From NCBI GenBank assembly GCA_964640795.1, contig CAZXIN010000014.1:41108-105107 (forward strand): 64,000 bases of DNA, written 5' to 3'. Source of the stretch: M269 sp964640795. Its GTDB lineage: Bacteria > Pseudomonadota > Gammaproteobacteria > Enterobacterales > Alteromonadaceae. Under the pieces are notes generated by a model that saw nothing but the letters and a program-made list of their open reading frames with translations, was not told the origin of the DNA and searched no databases. Both the position numbers and the translations under genes were made by a program. Each line of letters starts with the position of its first letter. Positions within the stretch are counted from its first letter, which is position 1. Below, piece by piece: positions 16,299 through 25,500 of this stretch.

Positions 16299-19194
16299 AA
16301 TATTTGATCCCAGCACTGTTGATCCTAAGGTTATTGACCCGAATAAAGACTATGGTACGCCAGCCAGCAATAGCGACACACAGGTCACCCTGACGATAGA
16401 CGGTTACGAAGTCAGCGTCCCTGCAGGCACATCAGTCATGCGAGCCTCAGCAATGGCCGGTATTAGCATTCCAAAGCTCTGCGCTTCAGACAACCTAGAG
16501 GCATTCGGTTCTTGTCGATTATGTACAGTCCAAATACAAGGACGACATGGCTTTCCGGCTTCTTGCACAACGCCCGTTGAAGAAGGTATGCAAGTTGTCA
16601 CCCAGAACGAGCCGTTAGCTAAATTACGCCGCAACGTTATGGAGCTATACATTTCAGATCATCCATTAGATTGCCTAACATGCCCTGCAAATGGCGACTG
16701 CGAACTACAAGATATGGCTGGTGATGTCGGTTTAAGAGAAGTGCGCTACGGGTTCGAAGGAGAGAATCATTTAAACGCAGAAAAAGACACTAGCAACCCT
16801 TATTTTACCTTTGAACCGAGCAAATGCATTGTTTGTTCTCGCTGCGTTCGCGCTTGTGACGAGGTCCAAGGGACATTCGCATTAACTATTGAGGGGCGAG
16901 GTTTTCATTCAAAAGTTGTCGCTGGTCAGAACGATGACTTTCTAAGTTCGGATTGTGTGTCTTGCGGTGCCTGCGTTCAAGCTTGCCCTACGTCGACACT
17001 TACAGAGAACGCTATTATCGAACAGGGGCAGCCTGAGCATAGTGTCGTTACCACCTGTGCATACTGCGGGGTCGGTTGTTCATTTAAAGCAGAAATGAAA
17101 GGTGACCAATTGGTGCGTATGGTTCCTTATAAAGGCGGCCACGCAAACCAAGGACATTCATGTGTCAAAGGACGTTTCGCTTTTGGTTATGCCACACACA
17201 AAGATCGCATTACAGAACCCATGATTCGCGAATCTATTGATCAACCTTGGCAAACAGTCACGTGGGAAGAGGCACTGGCATTTTCTGCTGAGCGTTTACG
17301 TAAAACACAGGCCGCTTATGGTCGAGACAGTATTGGTGGTATTACGTCATCTCGCTGTACTAACGAAGAGACTTATTTAGTACAGAAGATGGTAAGAGCA
17401 GCGTTTGGTAACAATAATACAGACACATGCGCCCGAGTTTGCCATAGCCCAACGGGTTATGGCCTAAAAACAACGATCGGAGAATCGGCAGGCACCCAAA
17501 CATTTGAGTCAATAAAATCGACCGACTGCATCTTGTTAATTGGGGCGAATCCAACTGATGCCCACCCAGTTTTTGGCTCTATGATGCGCCGCCGTATGAG
17601 AGAAGGTGCGACACTGATTGTTGCTGATCCACGTAAGATCGATTTACTCAATACGACACATAAAAGCAAAACACTGCACCTGCCGTTATTGCCTGGCACA
17701 AACGTCGCCTTAATAAACGCTATTGCACACACGATTGTACAAGAAGGGTTGCAGGATAGAGCCTTCATTAATGAACGCTGTGAGCCCTCAGCTTTTCAAA
17801 GATGGCAGTCTTTTATACGGCAAGAAGATAACTCCCCAGAAAACATGGAAAGTATCACCGGTGTACCTGCAAATGACATTAGGCAAGCGGCTCGATTATT
17901 TGCTGAGGCAAATAACTCTGCCATTTATTATGGGCTCGGCGTGACGGAGCATAGCCAAGGTTCAACCATGGTGATGGGGATCGCCAACCTCGCTATGGCT
18001 ACCGGCAACATCGGCCGCGAAGGTGTCGGTATTAACCCGCTGAGAGGTCAGAACAATGTGCAAGGCTCCTGCGATATGGGGTCGTTCCCGCATGAGCTTC
18101 CCGGTTATCAACATATCTCGGACGATCGAGTTCGCGCCTCTTTCGAAAACGAGTGGCAGGTGACACTCGACAATGAACCTGGCCTACGAATTCCTAATAT
18201 GTTCGATGCCGCCATAGCAGGCACTTTTAAAGCCTTGTATGTGCAAGGTGAAGACATTGCACAATCTGACCCTAATACCTTGCATGTCGAGAAAGCCCTG
18301 CAATCACTCGACTGTTTAATTGTGCAAGATATCTTCTTAAATGAAACCGCCAAATTTGCTCATGTACTTTTACCTGGCTCAACATTTTTGGAAAAAAATG
18401 GCACTTTCACCAACGCAGAAAGGCGCATTAATCGTGTGCGGAAAGTCATGCCTGCGCTTGGTGGCAAAGAAGACTGGGAAGTCACCATGGCATTATCTAA
18501 TGCCTTAGGTTACCCAATGGATTATAGCCACCCATCAGAAATTATGGATGAGATAGCTAGACTTACGCCAACTTTTGCAGGCGTCAGCTACGCTAAACTA
18601 GAAGAGCTCGGTAGCATTCAGTGGCCTTGCAATGATGCTCATCCTAGCGGCACCCCTATTATGCATGAAGTCGATTTTCCAATTGGTAAAGGCCATTTTG
18701 CCATTACCAGCTATTTGGCTTCAGAAGAGCGCGCTAACCGACGTTTTCCCTTGCTGCTGACAACAGGCCGTATCTTGTCTCAGTATAATGTTGGCGCACA
18801 AACTCGACGTACACCCAATCAAGCTTGGCATGATGAGGATGTGATTGAAATACACCCGAGTGATGCAGAATCAAGGGGGATTCACTCAGGTGATTGGATT
18901 GGCATTAGCAGCCGCGCAGGCCAAACTGTATTGCGTGCAACGGTGACAGAGCGTATGCAGCCAGGCGTGGTTTATACGACTTTTCATCACCCGTTTAGTG
19001 GCGCGAATGTCATTACTACAGACAATTCTGATTGGGCGACCAATTGCCCAGAGTATAAAGTTACCGCTGTGCAGGTAGAAAAGGTGTCTCAACCGTCAGT
19101 TTGGCAACAAAACTTCCGAACATTTAACGAACAACAAATAGGCTTGCTAAAGCAAGGGCATAAGCAACGCCCTAAAAAAGTCGGAGCTGATTGA
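16291..19194 (+). CDS. fdsA: NAD-dependent formate dehydrogenase, catalytic alpha subunit
   Basis: A 967-residue molybdopterin-dependent subunit, oxidising formate to CO2. Domains: a [2Fe-2S] ferredoxin (C64, C75, C78, C92); a His-Cys3 [4Fe-4S] site (H124, C128, C131, C137); a two-cluster ferredoxin (C179/182/185/189 and C222/225/228/232); and the molybdopterin domain with its own cluster (C256, C259, C263, C291). The active-site pair is C384-H385 in CARVCHSPTGYG, so this is a cysteine, not a selenocysteine, enzyme. The C-terminal dinucleotide-binding domain includes LTTGRILSQYNVG and TTFHHP. Size and layout match Cupriavidus FdsA. AAGGA precedes the ATG inside the end of fdsB. Confidence 0.96.
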   Translation: MVEIFDPSTVDPKVIDPNKDYGTPASNSDTQVTLTIDGYEVSVPAGTSVMRASAMAGISIPKLCASDNLEAFGSCRLCTVQIQGRHGFPASCTTPVEEGMQVVTQNEPLAKLRRNVMELYISDHPLDCLTCPANGDCELQDMAGDVGLREVRYGFEGENHLNAEKDTSNPYFTFEPSKCIVCSRCVRACDEVQGTFALTIEGRGFHSKVVAGQNDDFLSSDCVSCGACVQACPTSTLTENAIIEQGQPEHSVVTTCAYCGVGCSFKAEMKGDQLVRMVPYKGGHANQGHSCVKGRFAFGYATHKDRITEPMIRESIDQPWQTVTWEEALAFSAERLRKTQAAYGRDSIGGITSSRCTNEETYLVQKMVRAAFGNNNTDTCARVCHSPTGYGLKTTIGESAGTQTFESIKSTDCILLIGANPTDAHPVFGSMMRRRMREGATLIVADPRKIDLLNTTHKSKTLHLPLLPGTNVALINAIAHTIVQEGLQDRAFINERCEPSAFQRWQSFIRQEDNSPENMESITGVPANDIRQAARLFAEANNSAIYYGLGVTEHSQGSTMVMGIANLAMATGNIGREGVGINPLRGQNNVQGSCDMGSFPHELPGYQHISDDRVRASFENEWQVTLDNEPGLRIPNMFDAAIAGTFKALYVQGEDIAQSDPNTLHVEKALQSLDCLIVQDIFLNETAKFAHVLLPGSTFLEKNGTFTNAERRINRVRKVMPALGGKEDWEVTMALSNALGYPMDYSHPSEIMDEIARLTPTFAGVSYAKLEELGSIQWPCNDAHPSGTPIMHEVDFPIGKGHFAITSYLASEERANRRFPLLLTTGRILSQYNVGAQTRRTPNQAWHDEDVIEIHPSDAESRGIHSGDWIGISSRAGQTVLRATVTERMQPGVVYTTFHHPFSGANVITTDNSDWATNCPEYKVTAVQVEKVSQPSVWQQNFRTFNEQQIGLLKQGHKQRPKKVGAD

Positions 19195-19200
19195 CGATCC

Positions 19201-20001
19201 GTGACGACTAAAGTAGACAATAAAAAAGCCACCGTAGAAGCTCATGTCAAGCAATGGACGAATAAGGCCCTCACCCAAGCATCCGATGTGCTAATTGAGG
19301 AAACGCCTATTGCGCTTGTTTACAATGGCATATCGCATGTCGTGATGATGGCAAGCCCAATGGATTTGGAAGACTTTGCTCTTGGATTCAGTTTAACCGA
19401 GGGTATTATCCAATACGCCAATGAGCTGCGCGATATTAACATCACAGAGACAACAGGCGGCATTGAGCTGCAACTAACGATCAGTTCAAGGCGGCAGTCC
19501 GAGCTAAAGAGATTGCGGCGTAACTTGACAGGCAGAACCGGCTGCGGCTTGTGTGGTGCGGAATCATTAACTCAAGCAATAAAGCCTATCACCCCATTAT
19601 CAGAAGCAAACCATATAACTGACGATGCCATTCAGCATGCCGTTCATCAACTTCAAAGCCACCAGCCGCTGCAAAAAGAAACGGGGGCATGTCATGGCGC
19701 TGCTTGGTGTAACGTTAACGGCGAGATCGCTTTCGCCAGAGAAGATATTGGCCGTCACAATGCACTAGATAAGTTAATTGGTGTTATGAATAAAACGTCG
19801 ACAAACACGGCGAATGGTTTTGCTTTGGTTTCAAGTCGAGCTAGCTACGAGATGGTGCACAAAGCTGCCTGTGCCGGGATCAACAACTTAGTGGCGGTAT
19901 CGGCACCGACCTCTCTGGCGGTAAAGCTAGCTAAACAAGCTAACCTAAACCTTGTCGGCTTCGCCCGTTCAGGCCGTCATGTTTGTTATACCAATCTATA
20001 G
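19201..20001 (+). CDS. fdhD: Formate dehydrogenase accessory sulfurtransferase FdhD
   Basis: A 266-residue accessory protein (also called FdsC in fds operons). FdhD binds the bis-MGD cofactor and transfers sulfur from a cysteine desulfurase to the molybdenum, which is required for formate dehydrogenase activity. The essential cysteine loop is GRTGCGLCGAES with C115 and C118. Other conserved stretches are MDLEDFALGFSLTEGII, GACHGAAW, EDIGRHNALDKLIG and SSRASYEMVHKAA. The start is GTG at 19201, six bases after the fdsA stop; there is no better ATG. Its place between fdsA and fdsD is typical. Confidence 0.94.
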   Translation: MTTKVDNKKATVEAHVKQWTNKALTQASDVLIEETPIALVYNGISHVVMMASPMDLEDFALGFSLTEGIIQYANELRDINITETTGGIELQLTISSRRQSELKRLRRNLTGRTGCGLCGAESLTQAIKPITPLSEANHITDDAIQHAVHQLQSHQPLQKETGACHGAAWCNVNGEIAFAREDIGRHNALDKLIGVMNKTSTNTANGFALVSSRASYEMVHKAACAGINNLVAVSAPTSLAVKLAKQANLNLVGFARSGRHVCYTNL

Positions 20002-20036
20002 CTTAATCAGTATATCTTAACAAGGAGAACAATAAG

Positions 20037-20255
20037 GTGACCGACGAGCAAATCACAAATCTCATCAAAATGCTTAACCAAATCGTGAATAACAACTTAC
20101 ATCACGATAACGTCGCAGAGATTACCGCTAACCATATGAAGCGCTTTTGGGCACTGTCGATGAAAAAAAATATCATCCAGTATGTCAACGAAAAAGGTCA
20201 CGATCTCGAACCAAAAGCCAAACAAGCAGTCAAACTATTGGCAAGGGATTATTAA
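20037..20255 (+). CDS. fdsD: Formate dehydrogenase delta subunit
   Basis: A 72-residue helical protein matching the small delta subunit of fds operons in size, content and position (last gene). In Rhodobacter and Cupriavidus enzymes FdsD is needed for full activity and stability of the complex. The GTG start has AAGGAG nine bases upstream. The motifs ITNLIKMLNQI and HMKRFWALSMKKNII resemble the family's KMANQI/H...FWDPRMR pattern. The fds operon appears to end here; no strong terminator was seen in the following 98 bases. Confidence 0.88.
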   Translation: MTDEQITNLIKMLNQIVNNNLHHDNVAEITANHMKRFWALSMKKNIIQYVNEKGHDLEPKAKQAVKLLARDY

Positions 20256-20353
20256 TATTCTGGCAACACGTATGTGAAGGTGATAAATTCGCCGCCCGAT
20301 CAAAAAGCGAAGCTTCTACTGATAGTCATATTATTAGGTAAGAGAGGATTAAA

Positions 20354-21256
20354 TTGAAACAAGTTGCCGTTATTATACCTACCTATAATGACAGTATTAG
20401 GCTAGATAAATGCTTAAATGCGTTGTCTCAGCAAAGCTACCCTATGGAGTACGTCACAGTTTATGTGATAGATAATAATTCCAGTGAAGACATCCAATCT
20501 ATCACGTCTAAGTATGCTTTTTGCTCATGCCTCTTAGAAACAAAGCCCGGAGCTTACCATGCCCGGAATTTAGGCTTGAATCATATTCCAGATGACATGA
20601 GTTATGTTGGCTTTACTGATGCAGATTGTATCCCGGATCCTAGTTGGATAGAAAATGCAGTTAAGGTGCTAGGAGCAGAAAAACAAAAAGCTGTTGGCGG
20701 CAAAGTGACTGTATTTTCTGAACACTACCCTGAAAGTAATCTCGTTGAAGACTACGAAATATGTTTTGCTTTCCCTCAAGAAACCTATATTAAAAGCGAC
20801 CACTTTGCAGTGACAGCCAACTTATTTACGACATTGGAGGTCGTCAAAAAAGTAGGTCCTTTTAATTCAGAGTTATTTTCTGGTGGGGATGCTGAATGGG
20901 GTAACAGGATGAGATTGAACAATGTTGAATTGTTGTATTCTGATAGCGTTATTGTGAAGCACCCAGCTAGAGACAGCCTTAAGAAGATAACCTCAAAAGT
21001 ACATCGAACTGTCGGAGGGTGTTACCAACAGCGAGAAACCAACGACGCTATGCGCAATTCATTTGGGTTGGTAAGCCTCATTAAAGGATTTATGCCTCCG
21101 ATACATGCCGCTTCCAAGTTATGGCGGGACTATAGACATATCGGCACAATAAGAAAAGTGCGCTTAATTTGTTTAACAACTTACTTAAAGTTTTATAAAA
21201 ACTATATGAAAATAAAATTCAAGCTTGGTTTGGTTAAGACGTTAGAGCGTTTTTAA
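20354..21256 (+). CDS. Glycosyltransferase family 2
   Basis: A 300-residue GT-A enzyme. It opens with VAVIIPTYND (residues 4-13), has VIDNNSSED, GAYHARNLGL and the nucleotide-sugar/metal motif FTDADCIPD (D89-A-D91), and an acceptor-site segment GGDAEWGNRM near residue 180. It has no clear transmembrane helix, so it probably works at the inner face of the membrane. The start is TTG at 20354, preceded by AGAGAGGA. Followed by an Alg14/Alg13-like pair, it suggests a small saccharide assembly unit, but there is no flippase, polymerase or sugar-nucleotide gene here. Confidence 0.88.
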   Translation: MKQVAVIIPTYNDSIRLDKCLNALSQQSYPMEYVTVYVIDNNSSEDIQSITSKYAFCSCLLETKPGAYHARNLGLNHIPDDMSYVGFTDADCIPDPSWIENAVKVLGAEKQKAVGGKVTVFSEHYPESNLVEDYEICFAFPQETYIKSDHFAVTANLFTTLEVVKKVGPFNSELFSGGDAEWGNRMRLNNVELLYSDSVIVKHPARDSLKKITSKVHRTVGGCYQQRETNDAMRNSFGLVSLIKGFMPPIHAASKLWRDYRHIGTIRKVRLICLTTYLKFYKNYMKIKFKLGLVKTLERF

Positions 21257-21342
21257 CTCAGGAGTTCTAAACCTTTGTTAAAAGAAAAATATCAACGAAA
21301 GTCATCATTCCAACCTTCCGCAGACCCGAGGCTAGACACGCC

Positions 21343-21834
21343 ATGAAAGCAAAAGCATTGTTACTCATCTATGGTGAAGGTGGGCATAACGCGCAAATGC
21401 AACGGCTTTTAGGAAAAGTCGGTTTCACACCTGATAACATCCAAACAACTGTTGTTGCTTTAAATGACTCAGAAAAGGTACAAGTACCACCTAACGTTGA
21501 GCAATTCATACTGCCTGCTTTGCGAGACAAACATTCTGGTTTTAGTACCCTACTAGCGCTAAAAGGTATTTATTACTCTATAAAATATACCTACCGTATT
21601 TTGCGGCAGTACGACTGCCGAATGATACTATCAACCGGTCCAGGTATAGCCATCATTCCCAGCCTTATTTTTCGCTTGCTAGGAAAACAAGTCATTCATG
21701 TTGAAACTTGGAGTCGCTTTGATACGGCATCGCATACAGGAAAGTTGATGTACAAGTTAGCGACAAGGTTTTACGTACAGAACCAAGAGCAATCAGCACT
21801 TTACCCAAAAGCAATATGGGCAGGTAGATTATGA
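21343..21834 (+). CDS. Alg14/PssD-like membrane-anchoring glycosyltransferase subunit
   Basis: A 163-residue protein of the Alg14 family (PssD, EpsE/CpsF type). It has the GEGGHNAQM N-terminal motif, LSTGPGIAIIPSLIFRLLGKQVIHVETWSRF, and an N-terminal beta-strand. In eukaryotes Alg14 anchors Alg13 to the membrane to make a UDP-GlcNAc transferase; in bacteria, pairs such as PssD/PssE add a sugar in exopolysaccharide synthesis. The gene overlaps the next one by four bases (ATGA), which supports a heterodimer. Confidence 0.85.
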   Translation: MKAKALLLIYGEGGHNAQMQRLLGKVGFTPDNIQTTVVALNDSEKVQVPPNVEQFILPALRDKHSGFSTLLALKGIYYSIKYTYRILRQYDCRMILSTGPGIAIIPSLIFRLLGKQVIHVETWSRFDTASHTGKLMYKLATRFYVQNQEQSALYPKAIWAGRL

Positions 21835-22286
21835 ATATTTTTGTCACTGTCGGCACAACACCATACAATGACTTATTTCAGCACCTCAGTTTCATTGAAA
21901 ATAGCTCGTGGCATTTCGATTGTCAGACAGCTGACGCTGAGGTGTCATATGCAAATTTAACATGCTTCGACTATACACCCAATTGGCAAAGCCATATCGA
22001 AAAAGCGGATTTGGTAATCACACATGCTGGCGCTGGCTCCGTCTATAAATTGTTAGAGATGGGAAAAAAGATTATGGTCATCCCTAACTTAGAGCGCATC
22101 GATCATCATCAATTAGATTTAGCAAACTATGTTGAGAAGAACGGTTATGCTTTAGTTTGTCGTGTGCTAAACGACATCGAGCAAGTCATCGCAAAAGCCG
22201 AACAATATGCACCTACGCCTTATGAGAAAATTGATTTTTTCAAAGGTGATGAAATAAATGAAGCCATTAAAGAAAGCCTCATGTAG
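21831..22286 (+). CDS. Alg13/PssE-like glycosyltransferase catalytic subunit (GT28 C-domain)
   Basis: A 151-residue protein matching the C-terminal nucleotide-sugar-binding domain of GT28 enzymes: IFVTVGTTPYNDLF at the start, THAGAGSVYKLLEMGKK for the sugar nucleotide, and IPNLERIDHHQLDLA. Alone it lacks an acceptor domain, which the Alg14-like partner just upstream would provide. The ATGA overlap couples their translation. The gene is followed by a MITE-like element rather than further polysaccharide genes, so the cluster looks isolated or cut short. Confidence 0.87.
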   Translation: MNIFVTVGTTPYNDLFQHLSFIENSSWHFDCQTADAEVSYANLTCFDYTPNWQSHIEKADLVITHAGAGSVYKLLEMGKKIMVIPNLERIDHHQLDLANYVEKNGYALVCRVLNDIEQVIAKAEQYAPTPYEKIDFFKGDEINEAIKESLM

Positions 22287-22371
22287 GTTACAAGGCAATG
22301 TATAAGGAAAGCCATATAGTCGCGGTCGAAGTGACGAAGATTGTCACCAACCAAAAAAGGAAATTGGTGTG

Positions 22372-22566
22372 TATACCCAAGCCACTTCAAAGTGCTCGTT
22401 TCAGAGCGACTAGGGTATTTCAATTTAAGGCGCGCCAATGACCGAATGCCTGCCACCTTCGGCATGGGCTATTGTTGATTTAGTCCACTAAGTCTGCCAA
22501 TATCCGCTTGGCCTAAAGAGTTTTAAACGCCAGCTGAAGCCGTCACTTTGAAGTAGTTTAGGTATA
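22372..22566. mobile_element. MITE-like element with 23-bp terminal inverted repeats
   Basis: The ends 22372-22394 and 22544-22566 are inverted repeats matching at 20 of 23 positions; both start TATACC outward and contain ACTTCAAAGTG. The 195-base interior is non-coding and GC-richer than its surroundings. Ends of the type TATACCCAAG...ACTTC are common in short repeats of Alteromonadales and Vibrio genomes. The right end stops one base before the ATG of the 22568 gene, so the element supplies that gene's whole leader. I could not define a clear target duplication. Confidence 0.75.
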
Positions 22567-22567
22567 T

Positions 22568-25500
22568 ATGAATCGATTCTTTATTTTTTTCAATGTGCTA
22601 TTGAGCCTATCTTTTCCTCTTCAAGCACAAGATGATATCCCCCAACCGCTTAAACCGTGGACAACTTGGGTTCTAGATGGCAGTGAGCATGTCACCTGCC
22701 CTTTCATTAACAACGCAAACTACCTCAATAAAGAAAATCACCTGTGCGCTTGGTCAGGCAAGCTAAGTATTGACGCACAGAACAGCGGAGCGGCTTTCGA
22801 ACAGTACTGGCAAGTTCTTGTCGAAAGTTTTATCCCTTTACCTGGCGATGAAGAGCACTGGCCAGAGTCTGTTACTGTTAACAATAAAGCCTTACCTATC
22901 ATCAACCATGCGAATAAACCAAGCATCAAGCTTAGGCCAGGTGAGTACCGTATTAAAGGCATATTTAACTGGACTAAAGTGCCTGCTAACATCGATATTC
23001 CTGCCAATATCGCCCTTGTTGAGCTCCATGTTAATCAAGACGAAGTTTTATTTCCCAAAATAGATAATAATGAACTCTGGTTTCAAGAATCTGCACAGAA
23101 CGAATCAGAACTGGACGCTGTTGAGATAGATGTTGTCAGGCGAATGTCAGATGGCCCTCATCTACTTTCAGAAACGATTGTCTCTCTAGATGTTTCAGGC
23201 AAATCAAGAGAAGTTATCTTAGGCCAGCCCTTACTCAATAATTTCAAACTTATAGGTTTAAAAGGCAGTGTTCCTGCATTTTTGGATGCCGATGGTTTAT
23301 TACACGCAAAAGTTAAACCCGGCGAATGGGATATCGTCATACAAGCATATGCTCCACCGGAGACATTGTCATGGTCACGCCCTCCTGTATCGCATCAATG
23401 GCCGAAGGATGAAGTTTGGGTATTTTCTACTAACGAAAAAATGCGTATAGGGAAACTTAATGGCGCCAAACTTATCGATAACAGCCAAGTTGATATGCCG
23501 AATCACTGGTATAACCTTCCCAGCTACCTCGTTACAACCGAGGATACGATTACCTACGACGTCCAGCATCGCGGTAAGCCACTGCACTTAGAAAATCAAC
23601 TCAGCCTTAAACGTACATTGTGGATGTCTTTCGATAAAAGCATTTATACCTTTAATGATCATATTGAGGGCGACATGATTGAAGGCTGGCGGTTGAGCTT
23701 ACTGCAACCTTTCACTTTAGAATCAGCGGAAGATCAAGATGGTTCAGTGCTTATTACCACATTAGATGAGCAAGAAAGAGGAATTGAAAACCGATACCCC
23801 GAAGTCGATGTTTTCGCTCGGGGCATCATCGATTACTCAGGGCAACTGCCAGTTGCTGGCTGGGATAGTGATTTTGAACGCGTGTCCATTGATCTCAATA
23901 TTCCGCCTGGCAATAAGTTGTTTGCCGTATTTGGTGCCGATCGTGCGACTGACACCTGGTGGGGAAATTGGTCGATTTGGTCAAGCTTTATCGTACTTTT
24001 AGCATCCATCGTTGCTGGGCGTTTAATCAGTATCATAGCAGGCATCGCCACTGGCATTATGCTGCTCATGATCTACCAAGAAAGCGGTGCGCCTGTCATT
24101 GCTATTCTTAATTTACTCGCCGCCATAACAATCCATAAACATCAGCCGTTTGACCGGCTCAAGGTTTGGATCAATGCTTATTGGGTGACGAGCACAGTGA
24201 TCGCCGTTGGTGCGATTCTATTTTTTAGTGCGACCCAAATACGTACTGTAATCCACCCCCAACTAGCCTCTAAAAATACGACTTATTCAAGCAACAACTT
24301 TAGCGATAAATCGTTAGCAGCCAACAAAACGTCACCCATACTTGAAGTAAGGCAGGAATTAGCAAGTACTCAACTAGCCGATACCATGGAAAAAATCACA
24401 GTCACTGGCTCTAGGGTTAGTTCCGTGCCGGTGATTGAACGCTATCAATCTGATGCCTTGATTCAAGCTGGCTCAGGCGTACCTAACTGGCAATGGAATA
24501 GTCACAGGATCAGTTGGTCAAGTCCGGTAGCTGCAGGACAAACCTTTGATATCATCGTATTGTCCGCAACGGTATACCGAATACTCAAGATCCTTAGCAT
24601 TTTAGTTATCGCTTTATGGTTATACTCAGTCTCTAAAGATGCTTTGTTGTCTATTATTGCGAGAATCAAGCAACAACATATAACAGCGAGTATTGCTTTG
24701 TTGTTGCTCTCACCATTTTACTCAACCACAACAGAAGCAGATGAGCTACCGAGCCAAGCATTGCTGGCCGAACTGAAAGAAAGACTAACACAAGCGCCAT
24801 TGTGTGCACCTCAGTGCGCTTCTATAAACCACTTGAACGTAAAGTCGGACAGAGATGTGCTGACATTAACGATATCCGTTCATGCAACGGCTCGCACAGC
24901 CGTCGCATTGCCTCGCTCTGAATTCTGGCGTGCTGAAACTCTGATGCTAAATAAAGAACCATTACAAGTCATGGTTAAAGAAGCGCAGTGGATCTATATT
25001 CCTGTTGAGCTCGGTATTTCCATCGTGACGTTAAAAGGCCGCATTGCCTCTGCAGATAACTTTCAATTGCAATTCAAAGAGCAGCCACAAACAGTCTCTA
25101 TCCAACCTTCTGAGGTATGGGAGATAGTCGGTAATTCGGAAAACAACACATTAACAGGTAATACGCTAGAGTTTATTGCCACAGCCCGTGAGCAAAACGA
25201 TGAACAGCCATCAACTCGTTACAATACGCAGCCTTTTGTGCAAGTCAAAAGAGTTATTGCTCTCGATCAATTCTGGCGAGTAACCACTGTTGTCAAACGC
25301 ATTGCTCCCGCTACTGGCTCAGTCAATCTGCACGTTCCCTTGTTGGATGGAGAACGTATTTTAACAGGCGACACAAAAATTGAGGACAATCATGTCGTGA
25401 TAACCATACCCGCAGGCGTTGATTCTGTCAGTTGGCGTTCCAACTTGTTTCGCAAGGAAGCTATCGAGCTTAAAGCCACGGATCACAAACACATGATTGA

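Noticed and set aside
17440..17470. Selenocysteine in the formate dehydrogenase active site
   Set aside because: The active-site codon is TGC (Cys384), no in-frame TGA is present and no SECIS is needed.
22220..22465. Minus-strand frame of 81 codons over the MITE left end
   Set aside because: It spans the 3' end of the Alg13-like gene and the terminal repeat; it looks like a chance frame through repeat DNA rather than a transposase.
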